In this document: in pieces, positions 1-10,152 of the stretch
How the letters are laid out: every line of letters starts with the position of its first letter
How positions within the stretch are numbered: position 1 is the stretch's first letter
From: Callipepla californica brunnescens
Taxonomy: Eukaryota > Chordata > Aves > Galliformes > Odontophoridae
NCBI GenBank assembly: GCA_023055505.1
Contig: JALIRH010000112.1
Span: 857,501 to 921,500 of the forward strand
Reading direction: 5' to 3'
DNA: 64,000 bases
Program-made: the position numbers and the translations under genes
The notes under the pieces: generated by a model
Told to the model about the DNA's origin: nothing
Seen by the model: only the letters and a program-made list of their open reading frames with translations
The model's database searches: none

Positions 1-209
1 GGGTTAACATCTGAAGTTTAGAGTGTGTACAGTTTCTAACCCATAAGAATAGTACCCACACAAAATAAGGAAGGAAGTAAGTATATTTTTATAAGTCTAA
101 TCCAGGTAGGATAAACACAACGAGTAAAATAAGGAAAGCCTCACCTGCTACTCATTTACAAGGCATGCCTGTACCTCCACAGGGGAGGGTGAAAGAAAGA
201 GGGTGACAC
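1..209. other. Left flank, non-satellite sequence
   Basis: About 210 bases of mixed-composition DNA with no 8-bp periodicity and no open frame of note. I recognise no gene or repeat family here. It borders the solo LTR directly; its last five bases (GACAC) are a possible, imperfect target duplication of that LTR. Confidence 0.6.
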
Positions 210-330
210 TGTGAAAGACAGAAACCGTTTTCTTTTGTCTCAAAGCTTGCTTCATAAGGCCTTTTCTGGTGACAAGACTCTGACTGATAACTGACGGTTA
301 CCCAAATGGGTGTTACCGTGCCTCACTGTC

Positions 331-358
331 TCTGCTTATGGTCATCAACATAAGCAGA
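331..358. repeat. Inverted repeat inside LTR copy 1
   Basis: TCTGCTTATG (331-340) and CATAAGCAGA (349-358) are perfect reverse complements separated by 8 bases, so the stretch could form a 10-bp stem. It lies in the U3-like part of the LTR, in a segment without an obvious counterpart in the second copy. It may be chance or a remnant of a regulatory palindrome. Confidence 0.6.
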
Positions 359-529
359 AATAGGGGCAAATAGTCTTTTCTGCTAGGGGGTATGGCTTGG
401 AGAAGTTGACCACCACAAAAATACAACAATGCTCTTGCATGGCAATGAGGTCAACATCCACTGCTGGCATATCTGTTAGGCCAGATATCTCACACAAAGA
501 GAAATGGTAAAAACATCTGAGAAACTGGG

Positions 530-537
530 GATAAAAG
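530..537 (+). promoter_or_regulatory. TATA-like box of LTR copy 1
   Basis: GATAAAAG stands about 280 bases upstream of the degenerate polyadenylation signal in the same LTR, a reasonable spacing for a U3/R boundary. Activity today is unknown; the downstream signal is mutated. Confidence 0.4.
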
Positions 538-919
538 GCCTTCACTGAACCAAGGATTTTGGAGGAGGAGAACTCCCAAGGTAAAAATCTGTGAGGAAGA
601 CTCCCAAAGACAGGCCCTGAGACCTGCTTGCTGCCATCTCCCATCCCTTGTGGTGACCAGATGAGTTCCTGAGATCAACGGACCAACTACAGACCTCACT
701 GGATCCACGGTGGTGATTACATCTCTCTTGCTTTCTGCCAAGACTCCTTGTTTTTTTATCTCTTTTCTATCGCTCACGTTCCCACCCCTATATCCCTAAG
801 CAACTAGTGTTTGTAGTAAACTGGTTGGGCTAACATTTGGCCCATTGAGTCTTAATTTCATGCTGGATATACACATAAAAGAAGAACCTCAACTCCCTCC
901 TTTACATTGGAGCATGACA

Positions 920-1395
920 GACCCTAAAAGCCACTCTATGTGGTGGGATGAAGGGTGAGGAGGACAGCTGCAAGTCATGGAGAGGTGGGCCTAAGGGGCA
1001 GATCTACGGGGTAGGGAGCGGAGCTATGGAGTAGGCAGGGAAGCGGAGCTATGGGGCTGCGCTTTTGAAACCCTCCAAGCTCCGCCGCACCCCCACCCGA
1101 GAATCAATCGCAATAAATTAATACAGCGGCAATTAATGAATCCATCAAGAAGCGATTAATGAATAAATCATTGCTTAATTGCATTTCTTCATTGCATTGC
1201 AAAGCTTAATTACAGTGTGTAATAGTATTGTTTAATTACTATGATTAATTACAATGCTTAAATGCGTTGCGAGGCAGTGAAGCAAGCGCAATACGTATCG
1301 ACACAGTACGCATGCGCAGGAAATGCAGAGAGCGTGTGAGCATTGTGACTTTCGAAATAGCGCATGCACAGTAAACGTCTCTAGTAAAAGGTGAT
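920..1395. other. Flank between LTR and satellite: G-rich, then A+T-rich with CpG palindromes
   Basis: No gene is visible. Around 950-1090 the + strand is G-rich and contains a 12-base direct repeat, GCGGAGCTATGG, at 1018-1029 and 1043-1054. From about 1100 to 1260 it is A+T-rich with many TTAAT/ATTAA blocks. From 1265 to 1370 CpG dinucleotides cluster, with GCATGCGCAG (1310-1319) and GCGCATGCAC (1360-1369), both close to the NRF1 recognition sequence. The 8-bp satellite starts abruptly after this stretch, at about 1396. Confidence 0.55.
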
Positions 1396-3339
1396 AAATG
1401 TCACAGTGACAGTATGTCTCAATGTCACAATGTATGAATGTGACAATGTCACAATATCAAAGTATCAAATTGTCAGAATGTCAGTGTCACAATGTTAGAA
1501 TTTCACAATGCCAAAATATCACAATGTGAGAATCTAAAAATGTCACAATTTCAGAATGTGACAATGTCAGAATGTCATAGTGTCAGAATGTGAGAAAGTC
1601 ACAGTGCAAGAATGAAAGACTGTCACAATACCTGAATGTAAAAATTTCACAGTCAGAATGTTACAGTGTCACAATGTCAGAATGTCGCATTTTCAGAACG
1701 TCAGAATGTCAGAATGTGAGTACGTGAGAATGTCAGAACGTCACAATGTCCCGAAGTGAGAATATGAGAATGTCAGAATTTTAGTATGTCAGAATATGAG
1801 AATGTCAGAATGTCAAAATGTCACAACGTCAGAATGCAAGAATATCAGAATGTCATAAGTTGAGAATGTCACAATGTGACAATGCCACAATATCTGAATA
1901 TAAGAATGGAACATTGGCACAATGTCAGAATGTAACAAAGACATAACATCAGAATGTCATAATGTCAAAATTTCACAATTTCACAATGTCACAATGAGAG
2001 AATTTCAGAATGCAACAATGTAACAATCTGAAAATGTCAAAATATCAGAAAGTCAGAATGTAAGAACGACAAAATATGAGAATATCGAAATGTGAGAATA
2101 TCACAATATCACTATGTCAGATTCCCAAAATGTCATGATGTCACAGTGTCAGAATGTCAGAATCACAGAATTTGACACTGCGAGAATATCACAAATTCAC
2201 AAAGCCACAATATCATAATATCACAATGTCACAATGTCAGAATGTCAGAAAGTCAGAACTTCAGAATGTCAGAATGTCACAATATCACTACGTGACAATA
2301 GCAGAAAGTCAGTATGTTACAATGTCAGAAAGTCAGAATGAAATAATGTCACTATGTCAGAATGAGAGTATGTCAGAATGTCAGAGAGTATGTTAGAATG
2401 CCATAATGTCACAATGTGAGAATGTCACAATGCCAGAAATTCAGAATGTGAGAATATTAGAATGTCAGAATGTGACAGTCACAATGAGAGAATATTAGAA
2501 TGTCACAATGTCAACATGTCAGAATGTGAGAAAGAGAGAATGTCATGATGTCAGAATATCTTAATGTCAGAATGTCAAATCATCACAACATCAAAATTAC
2601 AAAATCAGGGAATACGACTATGTCACAACATCACAATGACAGAATATGAAAAAGTGAGAATATCACAATGACTGAATGAGAGAATGTGAGAATGTGAGAA
2701 AGTCAGAATGTCACAATGACAGATTATCATTATATCAGAATGTCAGAATATGAGAATGTGAGAATGTCAAAATATCACAATGTGAGTGTGAGAAAGTGAG
2801 ACTGTCACGATGTCAGAATGTCAAATTGCCACAATGTCACAGTGTCGCAATTACAAAATCAGGGAATATCAAAATGTCACAACGTCACGATGAGAGGTAA
2901 TGACACAAAGTGAATGACAGTGTCACGATGTCACAATGAGTGTATCTCAGAATGTCACAATGTCAGAATGTCACTATGTCACAATGTCAGAATGTCACAA
3001 CGTCACAATATAAGAATGACAGATTGTCAAAATTCCAGAATTTCAGAACATCAAAATGTCAGAGTGCCACATTATCAGAATTTGAGAATGTCAGAATGTC
3101 ACAGTGACAGATTGTCACAATTTCAGAACTTCAGTGTCACAATGCCATAATGTCACAATGTCAGCATGTCACAATGTCAGATTATATACATGTCAGAATA
3201 TCATAATGAGAGAATGTTAGAATGTCACAATGTCAACATGTCAGAATGTGAGAAAGAGAGAATGTCATGATGTCTTAATGTCTTAATGTCAGAATGTCAA
3301 ATCGTCACAACCTCGCAATTAAAAAATCAGGGAATATGA
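1396..3339. repeat. Proximal satellite domain, 8-bp monomers, diverged (part 1)
   Basis: Continuous AGAATGTC/ACAATGTC monomers with frequent substitutions and single-base indels. The regular AGGTTGCC-type secondary repeat seen further right is absent. A longer unit is visible instead: the order CAACATGTC, GAGAAAGAGAGAATG, TCATGATGTC, then the block CAATTACAAAATCAGGGAAT, recurs in the 2480-2690 and 3205-3344 stretches and again after the LTR. This domain is the most diverged part of the array, as expected of an array edge no longer homogenised by exchange. Confidence 0.9.
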
Positions 3340-3344
3340 CTGTG
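3340..3344. repeat. Left target-site duplication of LTR copy 2
   Basis: CTGTG immediately precedes the LTR start and is repeated exactly at 4288-4292. A 5-bp duplication fits class I or class III retroviral integration. The paralogous satellite unit at about 5114-5136 carries the uninterrupted site GACTGTGTCACAATG. Confidence 0.9.
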
Positions 3345-3765
3345 TGTGAAAGACAGAAACTGTTTTTTACTTTTGTTGTCTCAAAGCTTGCTTCGTGAGG
3401 TCTTTCTGGCTAGAAGACTCTAATTGACAACTGCTTGGAGAAGCTGATCACCGCAAAGGACAATAATACTTGTATGGCACCGAAGGTACTACTCCCTGTT
3501 GATTTATCTGTTGGGCCAGATGTCTTGGGTGGGCACAAATCAAACTAATGCCAGAACACGGAGGCAGCTAAAGAAAGCAGGATAGACATCCTGTTGTCCC
3601 AACAAGATAACCAAATAGACGCCTCTCTTAAAACAAAACACACACACGAATGGTGAGGAGCTCTCCCCCCTTCAAGGTTTGAAAATTTACAGCAAAATTG
3701 ACCCTTAGGTTTAATCCCCTCAATAACCAGAGTTTGGAATGTGATGAATATGCATGTGCTATACC

Positions 3766-3773
3766 TTTAAATA
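3766..3773 (+). promoter_or_regulatory. TATA-like box of LTR copy 2
   Basis: TTTAAATA sits in the middle of the LTR, about 400 bases before AATAAA. Placement relative to the LTR ends fits the U3/R boundary. Inference from position only. Confidence 0.45.
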
Positions 3774-4174
3774 GCTATTCATTTCTCTCTTATGTGTGCA
3801 TGTGTGGTGAAGCAGTCCCCCATGTACCCAGCGCGCCGCTTGACAGAACTCATTGGTGTGTCGAGTTGCTCAGTTGGTTTTCTCGACACCACTAAACCAA
3901 AGACTTTGAAGAAGAGACTTACCTGAGGGAAAAACCTCTTTGGAAGAACCCCCTGCACGGCGCCTGCTTGCTGCGAAACTTCCCGGCTTTCTCCCATCCC
4001 CCGCAAAGACCAGACGAATTCCTGAGATCAACGGACTACGGACCTCGCCAGATCCATGGTGGTGATGCTCTCTCTTTCTCTCTCTTTCTTGCTTTCTGCC
4101 AAGTCTCCTCACTTTTCATCTCATTTCTATCGCCCATCTTCCCTTCCCCATATCCCTAAAAAACTACTTATTGT

Positions 4175-4180
4175 AATAAA
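4175..4180 (+). terminator. AATAAA polyadenylation signal of LTR copy 2
   Basis: A canonical AATAAA lies within GTAATAAACTGG, about 107 bases before the LTR end. The related LTR at 210-919 has AGTAAA at the same place, so this copy kept the signal while the other lost it. Confidence 0.6.
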
Positions 4181-4287
4181 CTGGTTGGGCTAACATTTGA
4201 ACATTGAAGTTGTATTTTAATCTCGCCATCGGGTATACACATACATACAAAGAACCTTGTCTCCCTCCTTTATTTTGAAGCGTGACA

Positions 4288-4292
4288 CTGTG
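4288..4292. repeat. Right target-site duplication of LTR copy 2
   Basis: CTGTG directly follows the terminal CA of the LTR and repeats 3340-3344 exactly. The satellite then resumes with TCAAAATGTCAC. Confidence 0.9.
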
Positions 4293-5375
4293 TCAAAATG
4301 TCACAATGAGAGAATATGAAAAAGTGAGAACATCACAATGACCGAAAGTGAGAATGTGAGAATGTCAAATTGTTACAGTGTTGCAATTACAAAATCGGGG
4401 AATATCAAAATGTCACAACATCACAATGAGAGATAATAACACAAAGTAAATGACAATGTCACAATGTCACAATGAGAGTATTTCAGAATGTCACAATGTC
4501 AAAATGTCAGAATGTCACAAAGTCCGAATATCACAATGACGGAATGTCAGAATGACAGGTTCCCACAGTTTCAGAATGTCAGAATGTCACAATGCTATAA
4601 TGTCAAAATGTCAGAACATCAGAATGTCAGAATATCACAATGTCACAATGAGAGAACATCAAAAAGTCACAAAGAGAGACTGTCAAAACATAAGAATGTG
4701 AGAATGAGTGAATGTCACAATGAGAGATGGTCACAATTTCAGAACGTCAGATTGTGAGAATGCCAGAATGTGAAAAAGCCAGAATGTGAGAGTGAGTGAA
4801 TGTCACAACATAAATATGTCATAACATCAGAATGTCAAATGTCAGAATGAACCAATGTGAGAGTGTCTGAATGCCACAGTATGAGAACGTCACAATGTCA
4901 CAAATCTAAGAATTTCAGTGTCAGAATGACAAAATGTCACAATGAGAGAACGTCACAATTACAGATCATTGATATGTCGGAATGCCAGAATATGAGAAAG
5001 TAATAATGTCACAATGTCAACATGTCAGAATGTGAGAAAGTGAGAATGTCATGATGTCAGAATGTCTTAATGTCAGAATGTCAAATTGTCACAACGTCAC
5101 AATTACAAAATCAGGGAATATGACTGTGTCACAATGTCACAACGAGAAAATACGAAAAAGTGAGAATATCACAATGACCGAATGTCAAAACGTGACAGTG
5201 TCAGAACGTGACAGTGTCAAAATGTCAGAATGAGGAAAAGAGAGAATGGCATGAGGTCAGAATGAGTTTATGTCAGAATGTCAACTTGCCACAATGGCAC
5301 AATATCACAGTGAGAGAATATCAGAAAGTGAGAATATGACAACGGCTAAATGTCACAAAGTGAGAACGTCAGAAT
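4293..5375. repeat. Proximal satellite domain (part 2)
   Basis: Diverged 8-bp monomers continue in the same phase family as before the LTR. The marker block CAATTACAAAATCGGGGAAT occurs at about 4384 and CAATTACAAAATCAGGGAAT at about 5098. The unit around 5100-5140 contains the pre-integration form of the LTR copy 2 site. Confidence 0.9.
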
Positions 5376-5713
5376 ACCAGCATAGGGCAAATGAACCCCA
5401 AAAAAGAACTCAAAGGAAATAGAGCAAAAGGTGGTATATTTTCTGCAGGCTTAAGTAGAAGGTATACAAACAAATACTAAAAGAGAGAAGCTCACCTTGA
5501 AGATGGTCGAGGCTCGCTAATAACACAAACAGGGAAGGACCTCTAACAAGAGAACCTTCCCTGCTGGTGGTCAGCCCTTAAATGGAGTCTTGGGAGAGGT
5601 GGAGAAAAACTCCACCCCTTCCAATCACACTCACTTGTGCCCCTACAGCAGACTCAGAACTTGCCTCAGGTGATCAATCAGTGGTTCAAGCTGGGATTCA
5701 ACAGCTCCCATAC
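5376..5713 (-). mobile_element. LTR-like insert in minus orientation
   Basis: About 338 bases of non-satellite sequence interrupt the array. On the minus strand it reads like an LTR: it ends in GGGGTTCA, has a TTTAAG TATA-like site (+ strand 5578-5584 region) and an inverted CCAAT box further upstream (+ strand CCAAT near 5617). On the + strand the edges are AGCATAGGGC on the left and CTCCCATACA on the right. I could not find a clean target duplication, so the ends are approximate and the element may be truncated. It shows no similarity by eye to the other two LTR families here. Open frames in it are not convincing genes. Confidence 0.55.
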
Positions 5714-6440
5714 AATTAGAATATCAGAATGGAACAATGTTACAATGAGAGTAACTCAAAATGTCACAATGTCAGAATGTCACAATGATAGAATGTCAAA
5801 ATGGCGGCATGTGTCTCTGAGAGAATGACACAATGACAGATTATAAATATGTCAGAATATCAAAATGAATATTAGAATGCAACAATGTCAACATGTAAGA
5901 ATGTGAGAAAGTGAGAATGTCATGATGTCAGAATGTCCTAATGTCAGAATGTCAAATAGTCAAAAGTTCACAATTACAAGATTAGGGAATATGACTGTGT
6001 AAAAACGTCACAATAAGACAACTTGAAAAAGAGGGAATATCACAATGAGAGATTGTCACAAAGAAAGAATGTGTGAATGTAAAAATTTCACAATGCAAAA
6101 CTGACTGACTATCACCATGTTACAATGAAAAATGTCACAAGGTCACAATGCCGCAATGTCTCAATGTCAGAATATCAATATGTCACAACGTAATGACGTC
6201 ACAAAGTCACAATGTAACAATGTGAGAATGACAGATTGTCATGATTTCAGAAATATAGAATGTGAAAATATCAGAATGACACAGTGTCAGAATGTGAGAA
6301 TGACACAATGGCAGAATATCAGAATAAGAGGATGTCACAATTACAGAATGTCACTATGTCACAATGCTACAATGTCAAAATGTCAGAATGTGAGAATGCC
6401 ACAATGTCAGAAAGACACAATGTCAGAATGACAGAAAGAC
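5714..6440. repeat. Proximal satellite domain (part 3) and transition
   Basis: Diverged monomers resume. A further marker block, CAATTACAAGATTAGGGAAT, lies at about 5968. Between 6280 and 6440 the monomers become more regular and units typical of the main array (AGGTTTTC, GTCGCAAAATG) appear. Confidence 0.85.
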
Positions 6441-8423
6441 AGGTTTTCAAAGTCGCAAAATGTCACTATCTCACAATGCTAGAATGTCAGAATGTCAGAA
6501 GGCGAGAATGTCACAATGTCAGAATGTCAGAATGACAGGTTGCCACAATTCCAGAATGTCATTATGTCACAATGCTAGAATGTCACAATGTAAGAATGTG
6601 AGAATGTCAGAATGTCAGAATGTGAGACTGTCACAACGTCAGATTGTCTGAATGACAGGTTGCCACAATGCAAGAATGTCACTATGTCACAATGCTAGAA
6701 TGTCAGAATGTCAGAATGTATGGTTATCACAATTCCAGAATTTCACAAAGTCACAATGCCAGAATGTCAGAATGCCAGAATGTGAGAATGTCACAATGTA
6801 AGAATGTCAGAATGTGAGAATGTCACAACGTCAGAATGTCAAAATGACAGGTTGCCACAATTACAGAATGTCACTATGTCACAATGCTAGAATGACAGAA
6901 TGTCAGAATATGAGAATGCCACAATGTTTGAATGTCAGAATGACAGATTTTCACAGTCGCAAAATGTCACAATGTCACAATTCTAGAATGTGAGAATGTC
7001 AGAATGTGAGAATGTCACAATGTCAGAATATCAGAAAGTCAGAATATCAGAATGTGAGGTTGCCACAATTCCAGAATGTCACTATGTCACAATGCTGGAA
7101 TGTGAGAATGTCAGAATGTGAGAATGTCACAATGTCTAAATGTCAGAATGACAGGTTTTCACAGTCGCAAAATGTCAGTATCTCACAATGCTAGAATGTC
7201 AGAATGTCAGAATGTGAGAATGTCACACTATCAGAATGACAGGTTGTCGCAATTCCAGAATGTCACTACGTCACAATGCTAGAATGTCAGAATGTCAGAA
7301 TGTGAAAATGTCACAATGTCAGAATGTCTGAAAGTCACAATCTCAGAATGTAAGAATGTAAGGTAGTCACAATTCCAGAATGTCACTATGTCACAATGCT
7401 GGAATGTGTGAATGTCAGAATGTGAGAATGTCACAATGTCTAAATGTCAGAATGACAGATTTTCACAGTCGCAAAATGTCACAGTGTCACAATGCTAGAA
7501 TGTCAGAATGTCAGAATGTGAGAATGTCACTATGTCAGTATTTAAAAATGACAGGTTGCTACAATTCAAGAATGTCACTATGTCACAATGCTAGAATGAC
7601 AAAATGAGAGAAAGTCACAATGTCAGAATGTCAGAATGACACGTTGCCACAATTCCAGAATGTCACTATGTCATAATGCTACAATGTCAGAATGCCAAAA
7701 TTTGAGAATGTCACAATGTCAGATTATCTGAATATAAGTTGCCACAATTCCAGAATGTCACTACGTCACAATGCTAGAATGTAAGAATGTCAGAATGTGA
7801 GAATGTCACAATGTCAAAATGTCAGAATGACAGGTTGCCAGAATTCCAAAATGACATTATGTCACAAGGCCAAAATGTAAGAATGTCAGAATGACAGGTT
7901 TTCTCAGTCGCAATATGTAAGTATCTCAGAATGCTAGAGTCAGAATGTCAGAATGTGAGAATGTCACAATGTCAGAATATCAGAATGACAGGTTGTTACA
8001 GTTCCGGAATGTCACTATGTCACAATGCTAGAATGTCAGAATGTCAGAATGTGAGAATGCCACAATGCCAGAATGTTAGATTGGCAGGTTGTCACAATTG
8101 CAAAATGTCAATATGTCACAATGATAGAATGTCAGAATGTCAGAATGTGGGAATGTCACAATGTCAGAATGTCAGAATGAGAAGTTGTCACTGTTCAAGA
8201 ACGTCACTATGTCACAATGCTAGAATGTCAGAATGTCAGAATTTGAGAAAGTCACAATGTCAGAATGTCAGAATGTCAGAATGCCACAGTTCCAGAATGT
8301 CACTAATTCACAATGCGAGAATGTCACTATGTCATAATGTCCGAATGTGAGAATGTCCCAACGTCAGATTGTCAGAATGACAGGTTGCCAAAATTCCAGA
8401 ATGTCACTATGTCACAATGTCAG

Positions 8424-9070
8424 AATGTCAGAATGTCAGAAAGTGTGAATGTAACAATGTCAGAATATCAGAATGACATGTAGACACAATTCCTGAATGT
8501 CATTATATCACAATGCTAGAATGTCAGAATGACAGAATGTGACAATGTCACAATATCATAATGTGAGAATGTCACAATGTCAAAATGACAGGTTGTCAGT
8601 GTCGCAAAATGCCACTATGTCACAGTGCCAGAATGTCAGAATGTCAGAATTTGAGAATGTCTCAATACCAGAATGACAGGTTGTCACAATTCCAGAATGT
8701 CACTACGTCACAATGCTAGAATTTCAGAATGTCAGAATGTGACAATGTCAGAATGTCAGAAAGTGTGAATGTAACAATGTCAGAATATCAGAATGACATG
8801 TAGACACAATTCCTGAATGTCATTATATCACAATGCTAGAATGTCAGAATGACAGAATGTGACAATGTCACAATATCATAATGTGAGAATGTCACAATGT
8901 CAAAATGACAGGTTGTCAGTGTCGCAAAATGCCACTATGTCACAGTGCCAGAATGTCAGAATGTCAGAATTTGAGAATGTCTCAATACCAGAATGACAGG
9001 TTGTCACAATTCCAGAATGTCACTACGTCACAATGCTAGAATTTCAGAATGTCAGAATGTGACAATGTCA
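8424..9070. repeat. Perfect 320-bp tandem duplication within the satellite
   Basis: 8424-8750 and 8744-9070 are identical by direct reading at an offset of 320 bases, which is exactly 40 monomers. First mismatches outside are at 8423/8743 and 8751/9071. The lack of any difference, in a domain where neighbouring units differ at many positions, marks a recent unequal exchange or slippage event. Confidence 0.93.
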
Positions 9071-9674
9071 CAATGTCAGAATGTCTGAAATTTACAATGT
9101 CAGAATGCAAGAATTTAAGGTTGACACAATTCCAGAATGTCACTATGTCACAATGCTAAAATGTCAGCATGTCAGAATTTGAAAATGTCACAATGTGAGA
9201 ATGCCAGAATGACAGATTTTCACAGTTGCAAAATGTCACTATGTCACAATGCTATAATGTCAGAATGTGAGAATGTGAGAATGTCACAATGTCAGAATGT
9301 CAGAATGACAGGTTTTCACAGTCGCAAAATGTCAGTATCTCACAATGCTAGATTGTTAGAATATCAGAATGTGAGAATACCACAATGTCAGAATGTCAGA
9401 ATGGCAGGTTCTAACAGTTCCAGAATGTTAGTATATTTCAATGCTAGAATGTCAGAATGTCAGAATGTCAGAATGCCACAATGCCAGAATGTCAGATAGA
9501 CAGGTTTTCACAATTGCAAAATGTCAATATGTCACAATGCTAGAATGTCAGAATGTCAGAATGTCAGAATGACATGTTGTCACTGTTCCAGAATGTCACT
9601 ATGTCACAATGCTAGAATGTCAGAATGTCAGAATATGAGAATGTCACAATGTCAGAATGTCAGAATGAGAGGTT

Positions 9675-9680
9675 TTCACA
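9675..9680. repeat. Left target duplication of class II-type LTR copy 1
   Basis: TTCACA precedes the LTR; the right flank (10153-10158) reads GTCACA. LTR copies at 11767 and 58980 are preceded by GTCACA exactly, so the first base here has mutated. A 6-bp duplication is typical of class II (betaretrovirus-like) integration. Confidence 0.8.
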
Positions 9681-10152
9681 TGTTGTAATCCTATGCGGTG
9701 AGCACCATTTGTCGCGGTGAAGGGAGACAAGGACACCAGGTGGTCATCAGCAAGTCCCAACTTTAATCAGAAAGCTGCGTACATTTATGTTGGTAGTAAT
9801 GAAGTTCATATATATTGAAAACCCGAGCTCCTAATTGGTTAGTGATGTCAGTGAGGCGAACGGTTCATTGTTAATTGTTGCGGTTAAGCTGAGGTTTCAT
9901 TGGTCACTACTTCCTCAATCCTAACTCCTACACCCTCATGTTGCAGTAAGGTTACTGTGGCCTAGTTTTGTGATTGGTCAGTACAGCATTATGTCTTCAC
10001 TTGAGTTGCAACTATTGTAACATCCCTTTTTCTGCTTGGACAGCTGTAACTAGTCCCTGTAAAGCCACTCTTGGCCTAACTCGGACATCTGAAAGAAGTT
10101 TCCCTTGCTGTGCCCCTTGCTCTTTAGCCAGTCTTGCACAAAATCCTCCACA
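9681..10152 (-). mobile_element. Class II-type solo LTR, satellite-borne copy 1 (full length)
   Basis: A 472-bp LTR lies in minus orientation: on the + strand it starts TGTTGTAATCC and ends CCTCCACA. On the minus strand, going downstream, there are CCAAT boxes (+ strand ATTGG at 9973, 9899-9903 region and 9834), a TATA-like AATATATAT (9808-9816) and, about 45 bases on, ATTAAA (9762-9767). The end reads GGTGCTCACCGCATAGG before the terminal TTACAACA. The short distance from TATA to polyadenylation signal and the 6-bp target duplication fit a class II element. No coding sequence is attached. Seven further copies in the window share its flanks. Confidence 0.85.
9762..9767 (-). terminator. Polyadenylation signal of class II-type LTR (ATTAAA form)
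   Basis: The + strand reads TTTAAT, that is ATTAAA on the transcribed strand. In the copies at 12.8, 17.2 and 59.0 kb the same position is TTTATT, the canonical AATAAA. The copies are thus split between the two signal forms. Confidence 0.5.

Larger units (their letters stand above)
210..919 (+). mobile_element. Solo LTR, class I endogenous retrovirus type, copy 1
   Basis: The element begins TGTGAAAGACAG and ends GCATGACA, the TG...CA ends of a retroviral LTR. Start, middle and end match a second copy at 3345-4287 (shared blocks include CTCAAAGCTTGCTTC, GGTTGGGCTAACATTTG and ACTCCCTCCTTTA), so the two are one family. This copy is 710 bp against 943 bp, because much of the U3 part between the conserved ends differs or is missing. 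A TATA-like GATAAAAG lies at 530-537. The polyadenylation signal position reads AGTAAA (815-820), one base off AATAAA. Flanking bases GACAC and GACCC match at 4 of 5 positions, an eroded target duplication. No gag, pol or env sequence is adjacent, so this is a solo LTR. The short frames on the opposite strand are not genes. The family name is unknown to me. Confidence 0.8.
3345..4287 (+). mobile_element. Solo LTR, class I endogenous retrovirus type, copy 2, inserted in the satellite
   Basis: The 943-bp element starts TGTGAAAGACAG and ends GCGTGACA with a perfect 5-bp target duplication CTGTG on both sides. A TATA-like TTTAAATA lies at 3766-3773 and a canonical AATAAA at 4175-4180, about 400 bases apart. 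The tail is CT-rich before the polyadenylation signal (4070-4150). It is the longer relative of the LTR at 210-919 and is probably closer to full length. No retroviral coding sequence lies beside it, so it is a solo LTR left by recombination between two LTRs. Small open frames on either strand within it have no sign of coding. Because it interrupts a satellite unit, the proximal satellite is older than this insertion. Confidence 0.9.
6441..9680. repeat. Main satellite domain with 96-120 bp secondary repeat (left segment)
   Basis: The 8-bp monomers are ordered into a longer repeat. A typical order is AGGTTGCC, ACAATTCC, AGAATGTC, ACTATGTC, ACAATGCT, a run of AGAATGTC, AGAATGTG, AGAATGTC, ACAATGTC, AGAATGTC, AGAATGAC, then AGGTTGCC again. 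Spacing between successive AGGTT marks varies by whole monomers (for example 6537 to 6657 is 120 bases, or 15 monomers). An alternative unit carries AGGTTTTC-ACAGTCGC-AAAATGTC. It ends at the first class II-type LTR. Confidence 0.92.

Noticed and set aside
345..777. Two minus-strand open frames of 95-99 codons
   Set aside because: They lie inside the solo LTR at 210-919, antisense to it, and show no recognisable domain.
3698..4159. Overlapping short open frames on both strands
   Set aside because: They lie within the LTR at 3345-4287; low-complexity CT-rich sequence accounts for them.
210..4287. A complete provirus with LTRs at 210-919 and 3345-4287
   Set aside because: The intervening DNA is flank and satellite, not retroviral genes, and the second LTR has its own perfect target duplication.
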